Shown piece after piece: positions 51,129-60,254 of a stretch of 64,000 nucleotides of DNA. Position 1 is the first letter of the stretch; each line of letters opens with the position of its first letter. The position numbers and the translations under genes were made by a program. The notes beneath the pieces were generated by a model. The model did not search any database. It was not told the origin of the DNA and worked only from the letters and a program-made list of their open reading frames with translations. This DNA comes from Winogradskya consettensis (GTDB lineage: Bacteria; Actinomycetota; Actinomycetes; Mycobacteriales; Micromonosporaceae): assembly GCF_018332715.1 (NCBI RefSeq), contig NZ_BOQP01000021.1, positions 62,001-126,000 of the forward strand, written 5' to 3'.

Positions 51129-51566
51129 CTACTCGGCGAAGTAGTCGTAGGGCGCGACCGAGACTCCCTCGCTGACGGCGCGGGGGTCGTCCTCCGCCGC
51201 GTCGGGGTCGAGGTCGCCGGCCCACATCGAGCCCGTGGAGAAGATCGCGAAGCCCGGTTCGAAGCGGTGACCGATGCCGGTCGGCTCGCCGGCGTGGCCG
51301 CGGGCTGTCAGGTCGGCGACCACGTCGGCCAGGAAGCGGTCGGTGAGCTGGACGCCGTCGAAGTAGACCTGGTCGCCGCCGTGGGAGAGCTCCACGAGCT
51401 CCACTGTGTCGTCGGCGTGGTAGGTCAGGACCAGGAGCGGGTCGGTCTCGTAGACCGCGCGCAGCGAACGGCCCGGGTGGATCGGGGGCCCGATCCGGGA
51501 CTCCACGACGGTGCGGGTGTCGCCGATCTTCGCCAGGGCGACGCCGACGCCGGGCAGGATCTCCAT
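51129..51566 (-). CDS. Hypothetical protein
   Basis: 145-aa soluble protein with no recognised domain. It is acidic at the C-terminus (DLDPDAAEDDPRAVSEG) and has an N-terminal strand-helix repeat (GDTRTVVESRIGPP, then LLVLTYHADDTVELVELS). The ATG at 51566 is clear. It is on the strand opposite to the preceding gene, with 19 bases between stops. It may be an immunity- or chaperone-like protein, but nothing in the sequence proves it. Confidence 0.72.
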   Translation of the reverse strand: MEILPGVGVALAKIGDTRTVVESRIGPPIHPGRSLRAVYETDPLLVLTYHADDTVELVELSHGGDQVYFDGVQLTDRFLADVVADLTARGHAGEPTGIGHRFEPGFAIFSTGSMWAGDLDPDAAEDDPRAVSEGVSVAPYDYFAE

Positions 51567-51778
51567 CGCGCGATCCTAGTGTCCTGAGTCAGTGGTTGAT
51601 GTCTGACAGAAGAACATGTGTTTTCCGGCCAGACGCGATTGGCCCACGCTTGACACCCGACGCCGCAGAAAGTTGCGGGATGGCCGGTTTCGTCGCAATT
51701 TCGTGCCCCATGGCCAAAGCCCGCCACCCTTGCCACCCACTGCAAACGGATCAAAAACTCAGAACGCCGGCGCAGAAC
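51567..51778. other. Non-coding gap
   Basis: About 210 bases between the hypothetical protein start and the TetR stop. No convincing gene is seen. The left end should hold the promoter of the hypothetical gene (minus strand). Confidence 0.5.
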
Positions 51779-52306
51779 CTATGACAGGAACAGGTTCATC
51801 AGGTCGTCGACGTCCTGGCTGACCGGGGTCGTCCAGGCGTAGTGGGCCTTGTGGATGCGCAGGGAGACGATGCCGTGCAGGGAGACCCAGACCCGTTCGT
51901 GGAGGCGGGCGGCCTCGGCCGGGGTGATGCCGAGTTGGGCCTCCACCGCGGCGACGCCGGTTCTGGTGAGGGTTTCGACTGCCGGTTCGACGCCGAGGCG
52001 GTCGGCGCTTTCGAAGAGCAGTTGGTACAGGCCCGGATTGGCCAGGCCCCATTGCACGTACGCGTGGGCAGCGCGCCGGACGTCCTCGGCCGTGTTCATG
52101 GTCTGTTCCAGGGCCGTGAAGCCGTTGTCGAGGACGGCGGCGATGAGGGCGTCGACCGAGTCGAAGTGGGAGTAGATGGCAGGGGCGGTCACGCCGCAGG
52201 CACGGGCGACCGCGCGCAGGGACGGGACGGCCAGGGCGTGGTGCTCGGTCAGCATGGCGGTGGCCGCTTCGATGAGCCGGGTACGCAGATCTCCGTCGCT
52301 CTTCAC
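51779..52306 (-). CDS. TetR-family transcriptional regulator
   Basis: 175-aa repressor. The helix-turn-helix is at residues ~8-55 (LRTRLIEAATAMLTEHHAL, then LRAVARACGVTAPAIYSHFDSVDALIAAV, split). The WHG-type C-terminal domain (TetR_C) contains AAHAYVQWGLANPGLYQLLFE, a hallmark of this subgroup. A GTG start at 52306 faces the SDR gene with a 60-base gap holding two dyads. It most likely represses that SDR. Confidence 0.92.
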   Translation of the reverse strand: MKSDGDLRTRLIEAATAMLTEHHALAVPSLRAVARACGVTAPAIYSHFDSVDALIAAVLDNGFTALEQTMNTAEDVRRAAHAYVQWGLANPGLYQLLFESADRLGVEPAVETLTRTGVAAVEAQLGITPAEAARLHERVWVSLHGIVSLRIHKAHYAWTTPVSQDVDDLMNLFLS

Positions 52307-52314
52307 AGGATCAA

Positions 52315-52356
52315 TTTAACAGCTGTATAGTCGACTCGGGATTAAACACCTGTTTA
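52315..52356. promoter_or_regulatory. Two TetR-operator-like dyads
   Basis: TTTAACAGCTGTATAG (52315-52330, palindromic core ACAGCTGT at 52319-52326) and TAAACA-CC-TGTTTA (52343-52356) lie in the 60-base gap between the divergent TetR and SDR genes. They share the ACA-N2-TGT pattern and centre about 27 bases apart, fitting two repressor sites. Confidence 0.7.
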
Positions 52357-52366
52357 GGAGATCACG

Positions 52367-53140
52367 ATGAATGTCGAAGGTACAACGGTGCTGGTCACAG
52401 GCGCGAGCGGTGGGATCGGGGCGGAGTTTGCCCGGCGGTTCGCGCGGCGTGGTGCCGCGCGGGTCGTGCTGGTCGCCCGCAGCGAGGACAAGCTCGACGC
52501 CCTGGCCGCCGAGTTGAAGGGGACGACCGAGGCGATCCCGATCGTCGCGGACCTCGGGGTGCCCGGCGGGGCACAGCGGCTCGTGGCGGACGTGCGGACG
52601 CGGGGGCTGCGGATCGACACGCTCGTCAACAACGCCGGGTCCGGGAGTTACGGCGACTTCGCAGGGCTGGCGCCCGAGCGGATCGGCGCGGAGATGCAGC
52701 TCAACGTCGTGTCGCTGGTCGAGCTGACCCGGTTGTTCCTGCCCGAGCTGGTCGAGTCGGGACGGGGTGCGGTGGTGAACATCGCGAGCATCACGGCGTA
52801 CCTTCCGATGTCGGGTATGGCTGTCTACGGGGCGACGAAGGCGTTCGTGCTCAGCTTCACCGAGGCCATCTGGCACGAGCTGCGCAAGACCGGGGTGACC
52901 GTGCTCGCCGTCTCCCCCGGGCCGACCACCAGCGACTTCCACCGCGTCGCCGACGCTCCGGAGAACGGCAACTTCGAGACCCCGCAGCAGGTGGTGGACA
53001 CCGCGTTCCGCGCACTCGAGGGTTCCCGCCGGCCGCCGAGCGTGGTCTCCGGCCGCACCACCCGCTTCCAGAGCCGGGTCATCGGCCTGGTCCCCCGCCG
53101 CACCCGCATCACCCTCGGCGCCCGCGCGATGGCCTCCTGA
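52367..53140 (+). CDS. SDR-family oxidoreductase
   Basis: 257-aa short-chain dehydrogenase. The cofactor loop is TGASGGIGAE, NNAGSGSYG follows, the catalytic Ser is in NIASITAYLP and the active site is YGATKAFVLSF. The C-terminus RTTRFQSRVIGLVPRRTRI is typical of the YqjQ/DltE-like SDR group with a lipid-like substrate. ATG 52367 has AGGAG. The last codons and the stop lie within an 18-base tandem repeat. It is divergent from its probable TetR repressor. Confidence 0.93.
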   Translation: MNVEGTTVLVTGASGGIGAEFARRFARRGAARVVLVARSEDKLDALAAELKGTTEAIPIVADLGVPGGAQRLVADVRTRGLRIDTLVNNAGSGSYGDFAGLAPERIGAEMQLNVVSLVELTRLFLPELVESGRGAVVNIASITAYLPMSGMAVYGATKAFVLSFTEAIWHELRKTGVTVLAVSPGPTTSDFHRVADAPENGNFETPQQVVDTAFRALEGSRRPPSVVSGRTTRFQSRVIGLVPRRTRITLGARAMAS

Positions 53141-53182
53141 CAAACCATGGCCTCCTGACAAACCATGGCCGCCCGAAAAGCC
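53129..53182 (+). repeat. 18-base tandem repeat spanning the SDR stop
   Basis: Two identical units (53129-53146 and 53147-53164), each ATGGCCTCCTGACAAACC, are followed by a degenerate third (53165-53182) and a weaker fourth beginning GTGGCCGCC. The SDR stop TGA (53138-53140) lies in the first unit. Each unit has six codons, so repeats stay in frame; the array appears to have grown from the gene's last codons. Confidence 0.85.
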
Positions 53183-53199
53183 GTGGCCGCCTGGAGAGG

Positions 53200-53703
53200 T
53201 CAGCGCTGGTAGCGACGGACGGCCGAGCGTTGCACGACCTTGAGGCCGCGAATGCCGTCCCGGGTGCTCATCCGGCCGCTGAGCAGCAACGCCTTGAGCT
53301 CCCACGTGCCGCTCTCCCTCGCCGTCCGGCCGAACATCGCGCCGGGGCAGGTGCTGGTCCGGCCGGCCGGGTCGGGGTAGCAGGGAGTCACGTACCACTC
53401 CGCGCCGGGCGCTCGGATCAGCACGACCAGCGTCTGATCGTCGGAGGCCTGCCTCGACAGCCGGACCGCGGGCTGGAGCCCGACGCGGACCCCCGCCGGA
53501 GCGAGCACCCGCAGCGGGCCGTCCGGTACGGATGCGGACGGCGACGGCGTCGCGGCGGGCAGGGAGGTCACCGTCACGGGTGGCTCGGCGGCCCGCGACT
53601 GCCAGTAGTGCCCGGCCAGCAGGAGGGCGAAGACCGAGGCGCCCGCCACCGTAGCCGCCACGCTGCGGCGGCGGCGGGCCGGAACCGTTCTGCGATGTCT
53701 CAA
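53200..53703 (-). CDS. Membrane-anchored protein of unknown function
   Basis: 167-aa protein with a basic N-terminus (RHRRTVPARRRR), one membrane helix (~15-32), a Ser/Pro/Thr-rich linker and a soluble domain of ~100 residues outside. That domain has two Cys (TPCYPDPAGRTSTCPG) likely to pair. The start is probably TTG 53703, with GGAG before it. No family recognised; it lies beside another hypothetical gene at 53804. Confidence 0.7.
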   Translation of the reverse strand: MRHRRTVPARRRRSVAATVAGASVFALLLAGHYWQSRAAEPPVTVTSLPAATPSPSASVPDGPLRVLAPAGVRVGLQPAVRLSRQASDDQTLVVLIRAPGAEWYVTPCYPDPAGRTSTCPGAMFGRTARESGTWELKALLLSGRMSTRDGIRGLKVVQRSAVRRYQR

Positions 53704-53803
53704 GAAGGGAGAACTCCTGTCACCGTGCCGCGCGGCACGCCTCCCTGGGCAACGGATCGATCATGGACACGGTGACGCGTCCGGGGCGGGGCAGAATGGG
53801 CGG

Positions 53804-54595
53804 GTGACAACGCTGGATGCCCTCGACGAGGTGCTGCGCGCGGCCGTCGAGGTCCGGGTGACGGACAACTTCGACGGCCAGGAGGTGGTGCGGACCCGCG
53901 ACCGCGAGGTTCTGCGTACGTTGCGCGGGGCTCTTGCTGTGCGGTCTCTCACCGGCTTCGTGTGCATGTGCCACGGCGAGTTCGGGCTGGGGTTCTCGGA
54001 CGCCGCCGGACGCTCGATCGCCCAGGTCGCCCTGCACGACGGGACCTCGCTGGACTGGCAGGGGTGGGGCGGCCAGGCGACGCTCGCCGACAAGTCGCTG
54101 ATCGAGCAGTGGCTGACCGCCCAGGGTGCCGACGGGCCGGCGCGGCGGCAACGGGCGGCCGACGAGGCCCGGCGTGCACTCGACGATTGGCGGGCCGCGG
54201 CACCTTCCGCTGCGCACGGCACCGGCGGCTCGCTGGCCGAGCGACTGACCGCGGCGTACCCGGACCCGGTCGAGCGCGCCGCGGTGGTCCTCGCCTGGCA
54301 CGGCTCGGGCACCGGGAGATGCACCGATTTCCCCGCCCACGAGGCCACACCCGAGCCGATTCTCGCCGCCATGCCGGTCGCCCATCTGATCCGGGCGCTG
54401 CAGGCGCATCCCGGCGACGCGCGGATGCATTCGGGGGCGGTGCGGCACCTGTGCGGCTTCAAGACCCGGCCGAACCAGTCCCGCGACCTCGGCAGGCTGC
54501 CCAGGGACGTACGGCAACGACTGCTCGCCTCGGCACGGGACTCGGGTGACGAGGACAAGCGCGATCGCGCCGAAAGGATGCTCGGCGCGAGATAG
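53804..54595 (+). CDS. Hypothetical protein
   Basis: 263-aa soluble protein. Residues ~25-90 carry a beta-rich domain with two Cys (GFVCMCHGEF) and a WQGWGG block. The remainder is helical, with WRAAAPSAAHGTGGSLAERL and a tail (DVRQRLLASARDSGDEDKRDRAERML). No domain recognised. The GTG at 53804 is preceded by GAATGGGCGG. It is closely followed by the membrane protein gene at 54606. Confidence 0.75.
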   Translation: MTTLDALDEVLRAAVEVRVTDNFDGQEVVRTRDREVLRTLRGALAVRSLTGFVCMCHGEFGLGFSDAAGRSIAQVALHDGTSLDWQGWGGQATLADKSLIEQWLTAQGADGPARRQRAADEARRALDDWRAAAPSAAHGTGGSLAERLTAAYPDPVERAAVVLAWHGSGTGRCTDFPAHEATPEPILAAMPVAHLIRALQAHPGDARMHSGAVRHLCGFKTRPNQSRDLGRLPRDVRQRLLASARDSGDEDKRDRAERMLGAR

Positions 54596-54605
54596 GGTGC
54601 GGGCG

Positions 54606-55340
54606 GTGCGAGCCGTGCGGGTGGTTCTGGTGGTGTGGACGGCGCTGACCGTCGGGGCGTTGCTGGCGCCGGTCGGGGCGCGGATCGGGTGGCAGTGGCA
54701 CGGTGGGTTGCCGAGTGAGGTGCAGAGCCAGGCGATCATCGGGACCGTGGAGTTCACCCGGCACGAGCCACTGTCCGGCCCGGAGTATCCCGAGGACGAG
54801 GACGCCCGTACGTACTGGTTCACCGGCACCGACGAATACTCGGCCGGGTACCTGGAGGGCGATCTCGACGTGACCGATCTTGCCGCGGTGGCTGGGCGGC
54901 TCCGGGCGGAGGGCTGGCGGACGGGCGACCCGGACGGCGACGATCTCACCGCGGCCCTCGGCGACTGGCGGCTGACGGTGTGGCGGGCCGATCCCCGCTA
55001 CGGCTCCCCCGGCCAGATCCGGATCGAGCGGGCCGAGCCGGTGGCGTCCGCGGTGCTGTCGGTGGTGTTCTGGCTGGGCGGGCTCGCGCTGGGCTGGGTC
55101 GTCGCGCGCCGGTCGACCCGCGCGAGGCTGGGCCTGGGTATCGCCGCCCTGGGCCTGCTCACGCTCCACACCTTGGTGGTCACCCCGACGCTGGTCTCCA
55201 ACGTGGCACTGCAGTTCGGCACGGGGACGCCGGTCCAGTTGTGGGAACCGCTCATGTCGTTCTTCATCCGCCCGCTGACCCTGCTGGGTGCGGCGGCGGG
55301 CATCACCTGGCTGGTGAGCGGAAGCAGAATGAGGGCATGA
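54606..55340 (+). CDS. Membrane protein of unknown function
   Basis: 244-aa protein with one N-terminal helix (~5-25), an extracytoplasmic region of ~110 residues (SEVQSQAIIGTVEFTRHEP, then a polar part), and three C-terminal helices. GTGs at 54597, 54606 and 54615 are all possible starts. The stop overlaps the ICL-family gene by 4 bases, which suggests coexpression. No domain recognised. Confidence 0.72.
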   Translation: MRAVRVVLVVWTALTVGALLAPVGARIGWQWHGGLPSEVQSQAIIGTVEFTRHEPLSGPEYPEDEDARTYWFTGTDEYSAGYLEGDLDVTDLAAVAGRLRAEGWRTGDPDGDDLTAALGDWRLTVWRADPRYGSPGQIRIERAEPVASAVLSVVFWLGGLALGWVVARRSTRARLGLGIAALGLLTLHTLVVTPTLVSNVALQFGTGTPVQLWEPLMSFFIRPLTLLGAAAGITWLVSGSRMRA

Positions 55341-56110
55341 CTGACATTGGTGAGACGTTCCGGGAGTTGCACGTGGCCGGGACGTTCGTGCTGCCCAACG
55401 CGTGGGATACCGGGTCCGCGCGGTTGCTGGAGAGCCTCGGGTTCGCGGCGGTCGCGACCACGTCGTCGGGGCTGGCGGCGAGTCTCGGCAAGCGGGATCA
55501 GCAGGTGACGCGGGACGAGCTGGTCGCGCACGTGGCCGCGCTCACCGCCGCGGTCACGGTGCCGGTCAGCGTCGACGCGGAGCGGTGCTTCGAGGACGTG
55601 GCCGAGACGGTGCGACTGCTCGCCGACGCGGGTGCCGCCGGGCTCTCCATCGAGGACTACGACCCCGTCTCCGCCACGATCGACCCGATCGAGGTCGCGG
55701 CGGAGCGGGTGGCGGCAGCGACCGGAAGCGGTCTCGTGCTGACTGCCCGCGCGGAGAACCACCTCTACGGTCACGACGATCTCGACGACACCATCGCCCG
55801 GCTGCGGGCTTACCGGGAGGCCGGCGCCGATGTGGTGTACGCCCCCGGCCTGCGCGCTCCCGCCGACATCGCCCGCGTGGTGGCAGCGACGGACGCACCG
55901 GTCAACGTTCTCGCGGTGCCGGGTGCGCCGCCCGTTCCCGAGCTCGCGGAACTCGGCGTGCGGCGGGTCTCCACCGGCGGGGCGCTGGCGTGGGCGGCGT
56001 ACGGTGCGCTTCGTGATGCCGCCCTTGAACTGCTCGAAAGCGGCACCACGACGTTCCGGAACCGCGCACTGACCGCTCAGGAAGTGGAGAGGGCCTTCGG
56101 GGCGCGCTGA
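55337..56110 (+). CDS. ICL/PEP-mutase family enzyme
   Basis: 257-aa TIM-barrel enzyme related to isocitrate lyase, PEP mutase and oxaloacetate hydrolases. The N-terminus GTFVLPNAWDTGSARLLESLGF is characteristic, followed by VPVSVDAERCFED and LSIEDYD (metal-binding Asp and Glu) and TARAENHLYG. These cytosolic homologues from actinobacteria are mostly uncharacterised. The ATG overlaps the preceding membrane gene by 4 bases. The last 34 bases overlap the convergent GGDEF-EAL gene. Confidence 0.92.
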   Translation: MTDIGETFRELHVAGTFVLPNAWDTGSARLLESLGFAAVATTSSGLAASLGKRDQQVTRDELVAHVAALTAAVTVPVSVDAERCFEDVAETVRLLADAGAAGLSIEDYDPVSATIDPIEVAAERVAAATGSGLVLTARAENHLYGHDDLDDTIARLRAYREAGADVVYAPGLRAPADIARVVAATDAPVNVLAVPGAPPVPELAELGVRRVSTGGALAWAAYGALRDAALELLESGTTTFRNRALTAQEVERAFGAR

Positions 56111-58410
56111 GCGTTCTCGACCATGAGGGCGGCCATGTCGCCCGGGGGCAGCGGTTTGGCCATGTAGTAGCCCTGGCCGAGCCGGTAGCCCATCGCGCGG
56201 AGCCGTTCCATCTGCGCCTGCGTCTCGATGCCCTCGGCGACCGCGTAGAGGTTGAGGTATTCCGCGAGCTGCGCCACGGCGGCCGCGACCGCGAGCCGGC
56301 CGCGGTCCTCACCGTCGCAGATGCCGTCGACGAAGGACTTGTCGAGCTTCAGGACGTCGACCGGGAAGGCGCGCAGCAGGCTGAGACTCGAGGCGCCGGT
56401 GCCGAAGTCGTCGAGGGCGAGGCGTACGCCCATGTCGTGCAACGCCTGCAGGGTGTCGCGGTGCCGCCCGTCGACGACCGAGGACTCCGTCACCTCGATG
56501 ACCAGGTTGACGGGGAGCAGCCCGTTCTCGGCGAGGACGGCGGCGACCTCGTCGACGAAACTGGTCTCGCGCAGCTGCCGCGCGGCGACGTTGACGTTGA
56601 TCGAGCGGATCGCGAGGTCGCCGTACTGCGCGTGCCAGGCGGCGAGTTGCATGCAGGCCTCGCGCAGCACCCAGGAGCCGAGCGGGACGATCAGCCCGGA
56701 GCGTTCGGCGACCGGGATGAAGTCGCCGGGTGAGACGAAGCCGCGGGTCGGGTGGTGCCAGCGGACCAGGGCCTCCGCGCCCGACATCCGGCCCGTGGTG
56801 ATGTCGAAGACCGGCTGGTAGGCGAGGTACAGCTCGTGGCGGATGAGGGCGTTGTGCAGTTCGCTGCCGAGCCGGGCGTGGTTGACGACGTCCTGGCGCA
56901 TCCGGGGCTCGAAGCGGGTCCAGGACGCCTTGCCGGAGGCCTTCGCGGCGTACATCGCGATGTCGGCGTTGCGCAGCACCTCGTCGGCGCTGTCGCCGGG
57001 GCCGGCCAGGGCGACGCCGATGCTGGCGTTGGCGAGCAGCTGGTGCTCGCCGACCATGAACGGCACGGCGAGCGCGGCGAGGATCGTGGCGGCGGCCGCT
57101 TCGGCGGGGGCCGGGTCGTCGCCGTCGAGCAGCACCGCGAACTCGTCGCCGCCGAGGCGGGCGGGCAGGTGGGTGACCGCGCTGTGGTGCCGCAGCCGCT
57201 GGGCGACCTCGTAGAGGAGCTGGTCGCCGACCGCGTGTCCCATGGTGTCGTTGACCATCTTGAAGTCGTCGATGTCGACGAGCAGGACGGCGGCCGGATG
57301 GTGGGCGTCGAGGCGTTCGGCCAGCGCGGTACCGAACCGGGAGCGGTTCGCCAGGCCGGTGAGCGGGTCGTGCAGCGCGGTGTGGGTGAGCTCGGCCTGC
57401 TGGCGGCGGATCCCGGCGAGGAGCTGGTCGTTGGCGCGCAGCCCGAGCAGCTGGCGGGCCACGACGAACGCGGCGATCAGCACCGCGCCGATGATGACGA
57501 CCCGCTGGTCCCAGCCGAGCTGGCGGGCGGAGACGAAGATGACCAGGGCCGCGGTGGCGACGACCGCCAGCTGCGGGAGCGCGTTGTAGAGCCGGCTCCC
57601 GCGGGTTGCCGCGGCGGCGGGCCGGGGACGGACGATGACCAGGTGCTGACGGTACGCGCCCAGGCACATCGACAGGCCCACGATCGGCCCCGCCAGCACC
57701 GACATCCAGAGCCGGCCCGTCTCACCGCCCGCGATCAGCAGGACGGCCACGCCGATGGCGGCGAGCGGGGTGATCGACAGGATGCGCAGCGCCACCGGGT
57801 CGACCGCGCTGGCGGGGCTCATCGCGGCCCGCCCGATGACCACGAGGGCGATCAGGCCGCCGACCCCGACGAGCGCGGCGCCGTGCTGGGTGACGTCGTC
57901 GGTGGCCGGTCCGGCGAGGTCGAGGATGACGTACCAGAAGATCAGGCCGCCGGCGACCGCCACGGTCAGGTGGTCGAGGGTGACCTGCGCCCAGGCCAGC
58001 GCCGACCGGTGCTCGCGGGGCAACAGCATGAACGACAGGACGAAGAAGACCACGCCGAGGACCTGCGGCGCGGCCACCAACGGTGACAGGCCCGGGTCGT
58101 TGTTGGCGATCGCGAAGCTGACGGTGGCACCGATGCCGACACAGAGCGCCGAACGGGACACCATGCGCCAGAAGCCCCGGATCGGCCGCGCCACGACGAT
58201 CATCGAGCCGATCTTCCAGCACGCGAAGAAACCCGCGGCCAGCGAGACCGGGCCGCCCGCGTACCCGATGCGCATCGGGCCCGGGGCGCCCAGCAGCAGC
58301 CACACGAGCACCCCCGCCACGGCGAGCACCGCCGTGAGCACCGGAAACACCCCGGGAAGGGGTTGTTTCGGCGCCCGGCGGCGGTGTGCCCGCGTGGCAG
58401 GTGCGGTCAT
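56077..58410 (-). CDS. Membrane GGDEF-EAL protein (c-di-GMP turnover)
   Basis: 777-aa protein with a large N-terminal membrane domain of ~9 helices (residues 20-310). The GGDEF domain (~340-500) keeps the active-site sequence LGGDEFAVLL and the preceding VDIDDFKMVND. The EAL domain (~510-770) has the motif AEALVRWHHP, EVTESSVV, DDFGTGASSL, KLDKSF and EGIET, all with intact catalytic residues, so both synthesis and hydrolysis of c-di-GMP are possible. The ATG at 58410 is clear. It is divergent from nothing nearby and overlaps the ICL-family gene only at the 3' end. Confidence 0.95.
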   Translation of the reverse strand: MTAPATRAHRRRAPKQPLPGVFPVLTAVLAVAGVLVWLLLGAPGPMRIGYAGGPVSLAAGFFACWKIGSMIVVARPIRGFWRMVSRSALCVGIGATVSFAIANNDPGLSPLVAAPQVLGVVFFVLSFMLLPREHRSALAWAQVTLDHLTVAVAGGLIFWYVILDLAGPATDDVTQHGAALVGVGGLIALVVIGRAAMSPASAVDPVALRILSITPLAAIGVAVLLIAGGETGRLWMSVLAGPIVGLSMCLGAYRQHLVIVRPRPAAAATRGSRLYNALPQLAVVATAALVIFVSARQLGWDQRVVIIGAVLIAAFVVARQLLGLRANDQLLAGIRRQQAELTHTALHDPLTGLANRSRFGTALAERLDAHHPAAVLLVDIDDFKMVNDTMGHAVGDQLLYEVAQRLRHHSAVTHLPARLGGDEFAVLLDGDDPAPAEAAAATILAALAVPFMVGEHQLLANASIGVALAGPGDSADEVLRNADIAMYAAKASGKASWTRFEPRMRQDVVNHARLGSELHNALIRHELYLAYQPVFDITTGRMSGAEALVRWHHPTRGFVSPGDFIPVAERSGLIVPLGSWVLREACMQLAAWHAQYGDLAIRSINVNVAARQLRETSFVDEVAAVLAENGLLPVNLVIEVTESSVVDGRHRDTLQALHDMGVRLALDDFGTGASSLSLLRAFPVDVLKLDKSFVDGICDGEDRGRLAVAAAVAQLAEYLNLYAVAEGIETQAQMERLRAMGYRLGQGYYMAKPLPPGDMAALMVENAQRAPKALSTS

Positions 58411-58484
58411 GGGGCGTACAGCTCCGTCCGTCTCGGTCCTGGCTAGTACCAGTCGGCCGAAACGTCACAAAGCTGAGCGAACCG

Positions 58485-60128
58485 TCACCCCTTGAGCGCT
58501 GCGCTGACCACCGCCTTCGCTTCCTCCTGGATCCGGGCGAGCGCTTCCGGGCCCTTGAACGACTCAGCGTAGATCTTGTAGACGTCCTCGGTGCCGGACG
58601 GGCGGGCGGCGAACCAGCCCGATTCCGTGGTCACCTTCAGGCCGCCGATCGACGCGCCGTTGCCGGGGGCGGTGGTGAGCACGGCGGTGATCGGCTCGCC
58701 GTCGAGCTCCTTGGCGCTGACCGCGGACGAGGACAGCTTGCCGAGCACGGCCTTCTCGTCGGGGGTCGCGGGGGCGTCGATCCGGGCGTACGCCGGGGAG
58801 CCGAACTTGCTCGTCAGGTCCCCGTAGTGCTGGCTGGGGGTCCGTCCCGTGGTCGCGAGGATCTCGGAGGCGAGCAGGTCGAGCAGGATGCCGTCCTTGT
58901 CGGTGCTCCACGGGCTGCCGTCGCGGCGCAGGAACGAGCCGCCGGCGCTCTCCTCGCCGCCGAAGCCGACCGAGCCGTCGAGCAGGCCCGGCACGAACCA
59001 CTTGAAGCCCACCGGCACCTCGTCGAGGCGGCGGCCCAGGTCGGCGGCCACGCGGTCGATCATCGAGGAGGACACCAGGGTCTTGCCGATGGCCGCGCTC
59101 GAGGGCCAGTCGGTACGCACCCGGAAGAGGTAGTCGATGGCGACGGCCAGGTAGTGGTTGGGGTTCATCAGCCCGGCGTCGGGGGTGACGATGCCGTGCC
59201 GGTCGGCGTCCGCGTCGTTGCCGGTGGCGAGCTGGAAGCGGTCCTTCTGCGCGATCAGGCTGGCCATCGCGTACGGCGACGAGCAGTCCATCCGGATCTT
59301 GCCGTCCCAGTCCAGCGTCATGAACCCGAACGTGGGGTCGACGTTCGGATTGACCACGGTCAGATCGAGGCCGTAGCGGGAACCGATCTCACCCCAGTAC
59401 GCCACCGAGGCCCCGCCGAGCGGGTCGGCGCCGATCCGGACACCCGCCGCGCGGATGGCCTCCATGTCGATCACCGAGCCGAGATCGTCGACGTACCCGG
59501 CGAGGAAGTCGTACCCCGTGACCAGGTCCGACCTGCGCGCGCGGTCCGCGCTCACCCGGCGTACCTCCTTGAGGCCGCCCGCGATGATCTGGTTGGCGCG
59601 ATCCTGGACCCACTTGGTGGCATCGGTGTCCGCCGGGCCGCCGTTCGGCGGGTTGTACTTGAAGCCGCCGTCGTCGGGCGGGTTGTGCGAGGGCGTGACG
59701 ACCACGCCGTCGGCGAGCCCCGAGGTGCGACCCTTGTTGTAGGTCAGGATCGCGTGCGACACGGCGGGGGTCGGGGTGTAGCCGTCCCGGCTGTCGATCA
59801 GCACCTTCACGTCGTTGGCGGCGAAGACCTCCAGCGCGGAGATCGTCGCCGGCTCGCTGAGCGCGTGCGTGTCACGGCCGATGAACAGCGGGCCGTCGGT
59901 GCCCTGGGCCTTGCGGTACTCCACGATCGCCTGGCTGGTCGCGAGGATGTGATCCTCGTTGAACGCGGTGCGCAGGCTGGAGCCGCGGTGCCCGGAGGTG
60001 CCGAAGGCGACCCGCTGCGCGGTGACCGAGGGGTCGGGATGCCCGGTGTAGTAGCTGAGGACGACCCGGGGAACGTCGATAAGGTCGCGGGGCTCGGCGG
60101 GAGTGCCGGCGCGTGGGTTCACGGACAT
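58485..60128 (-). CDS. pgm: Phosphoglucomutase (alpha-D-glucose-specific)
   Basis: 547-aa cytosolic enzyme interconverting glucose 1-phosphate and glucose 6-phosphate. Its length matches the E. coli Pgm type. The phosphoserine loop is VVTPSHNPPDDGGFK, the start has AFGTSGHRGSS, the metal-binding loop is GNDADADRHG, the sugar loop is GGEESAGGSFLRRDG, and the phosphate-binding loop near the end is RPSGTEDVYKIY. ATG 60128 has an AGGAGGA site. It links glycogen metabolism (glgX in this window) with glycolysis and the pentose-phosphate route. Confidence 0.97.
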   Translation of the reverse strand: MSVNPRAGTPAEPRDLIDVPRVVLSYYTGHPDPSVTAQRVAFGTSGHRGSSLRTAFNEDHILATSQAIVEYRKAQGTDGPLFIGRDTHALSEPATISALEVFAANDVKVLIDSRDGYTPTPAVSHAILTYNKGRTSGLADGVVVTPSHNPPDDGGFKYNPPNGGPADTDATKWVQDRANQIIAGGLKEVRRVSADRARRSDLVTGYDFLAGYVDDLGSVIDMEAIRAAGVRIGADPLGGASVAYWGEIGSRYGLDLTVVNPNVDPTFGFMTLDWDGKIRMDCSSPYAMASLIAQKDRFQLATGNDADADRHGIVTPDAGLMNPNHYLAVAIDYLFRVRTDWPSSAAIGKTLVSSSMIDRVAADLGRRLDEVPVGFKWFVPGLLDGSVGFGGEESAGGSFLRRDGSPWSTDKDGILLDLLASEILATTGRTPSQHYGDLTSKFGSPAYARIDAPATPDEKAVLGKLSSSAVSAKELDGEPITAVLTTAPGNGASIGGLKVTTESGWFAARPSGTEDVYKIYAESFKGPEALARIQEEAKAVVSAALKG

Positions 60129-60254
60129 CGAGGTCCTCCTGGAGGGTGCGTGGAACTGCCCGGGATCGTATCCTCGCCCCTACCCGGGCACCGCGATCGG
60201 TAAGCCGCCACGCGGGGATTGAACCTTTACCGGGGAAGATCCGAACTACTTGCT

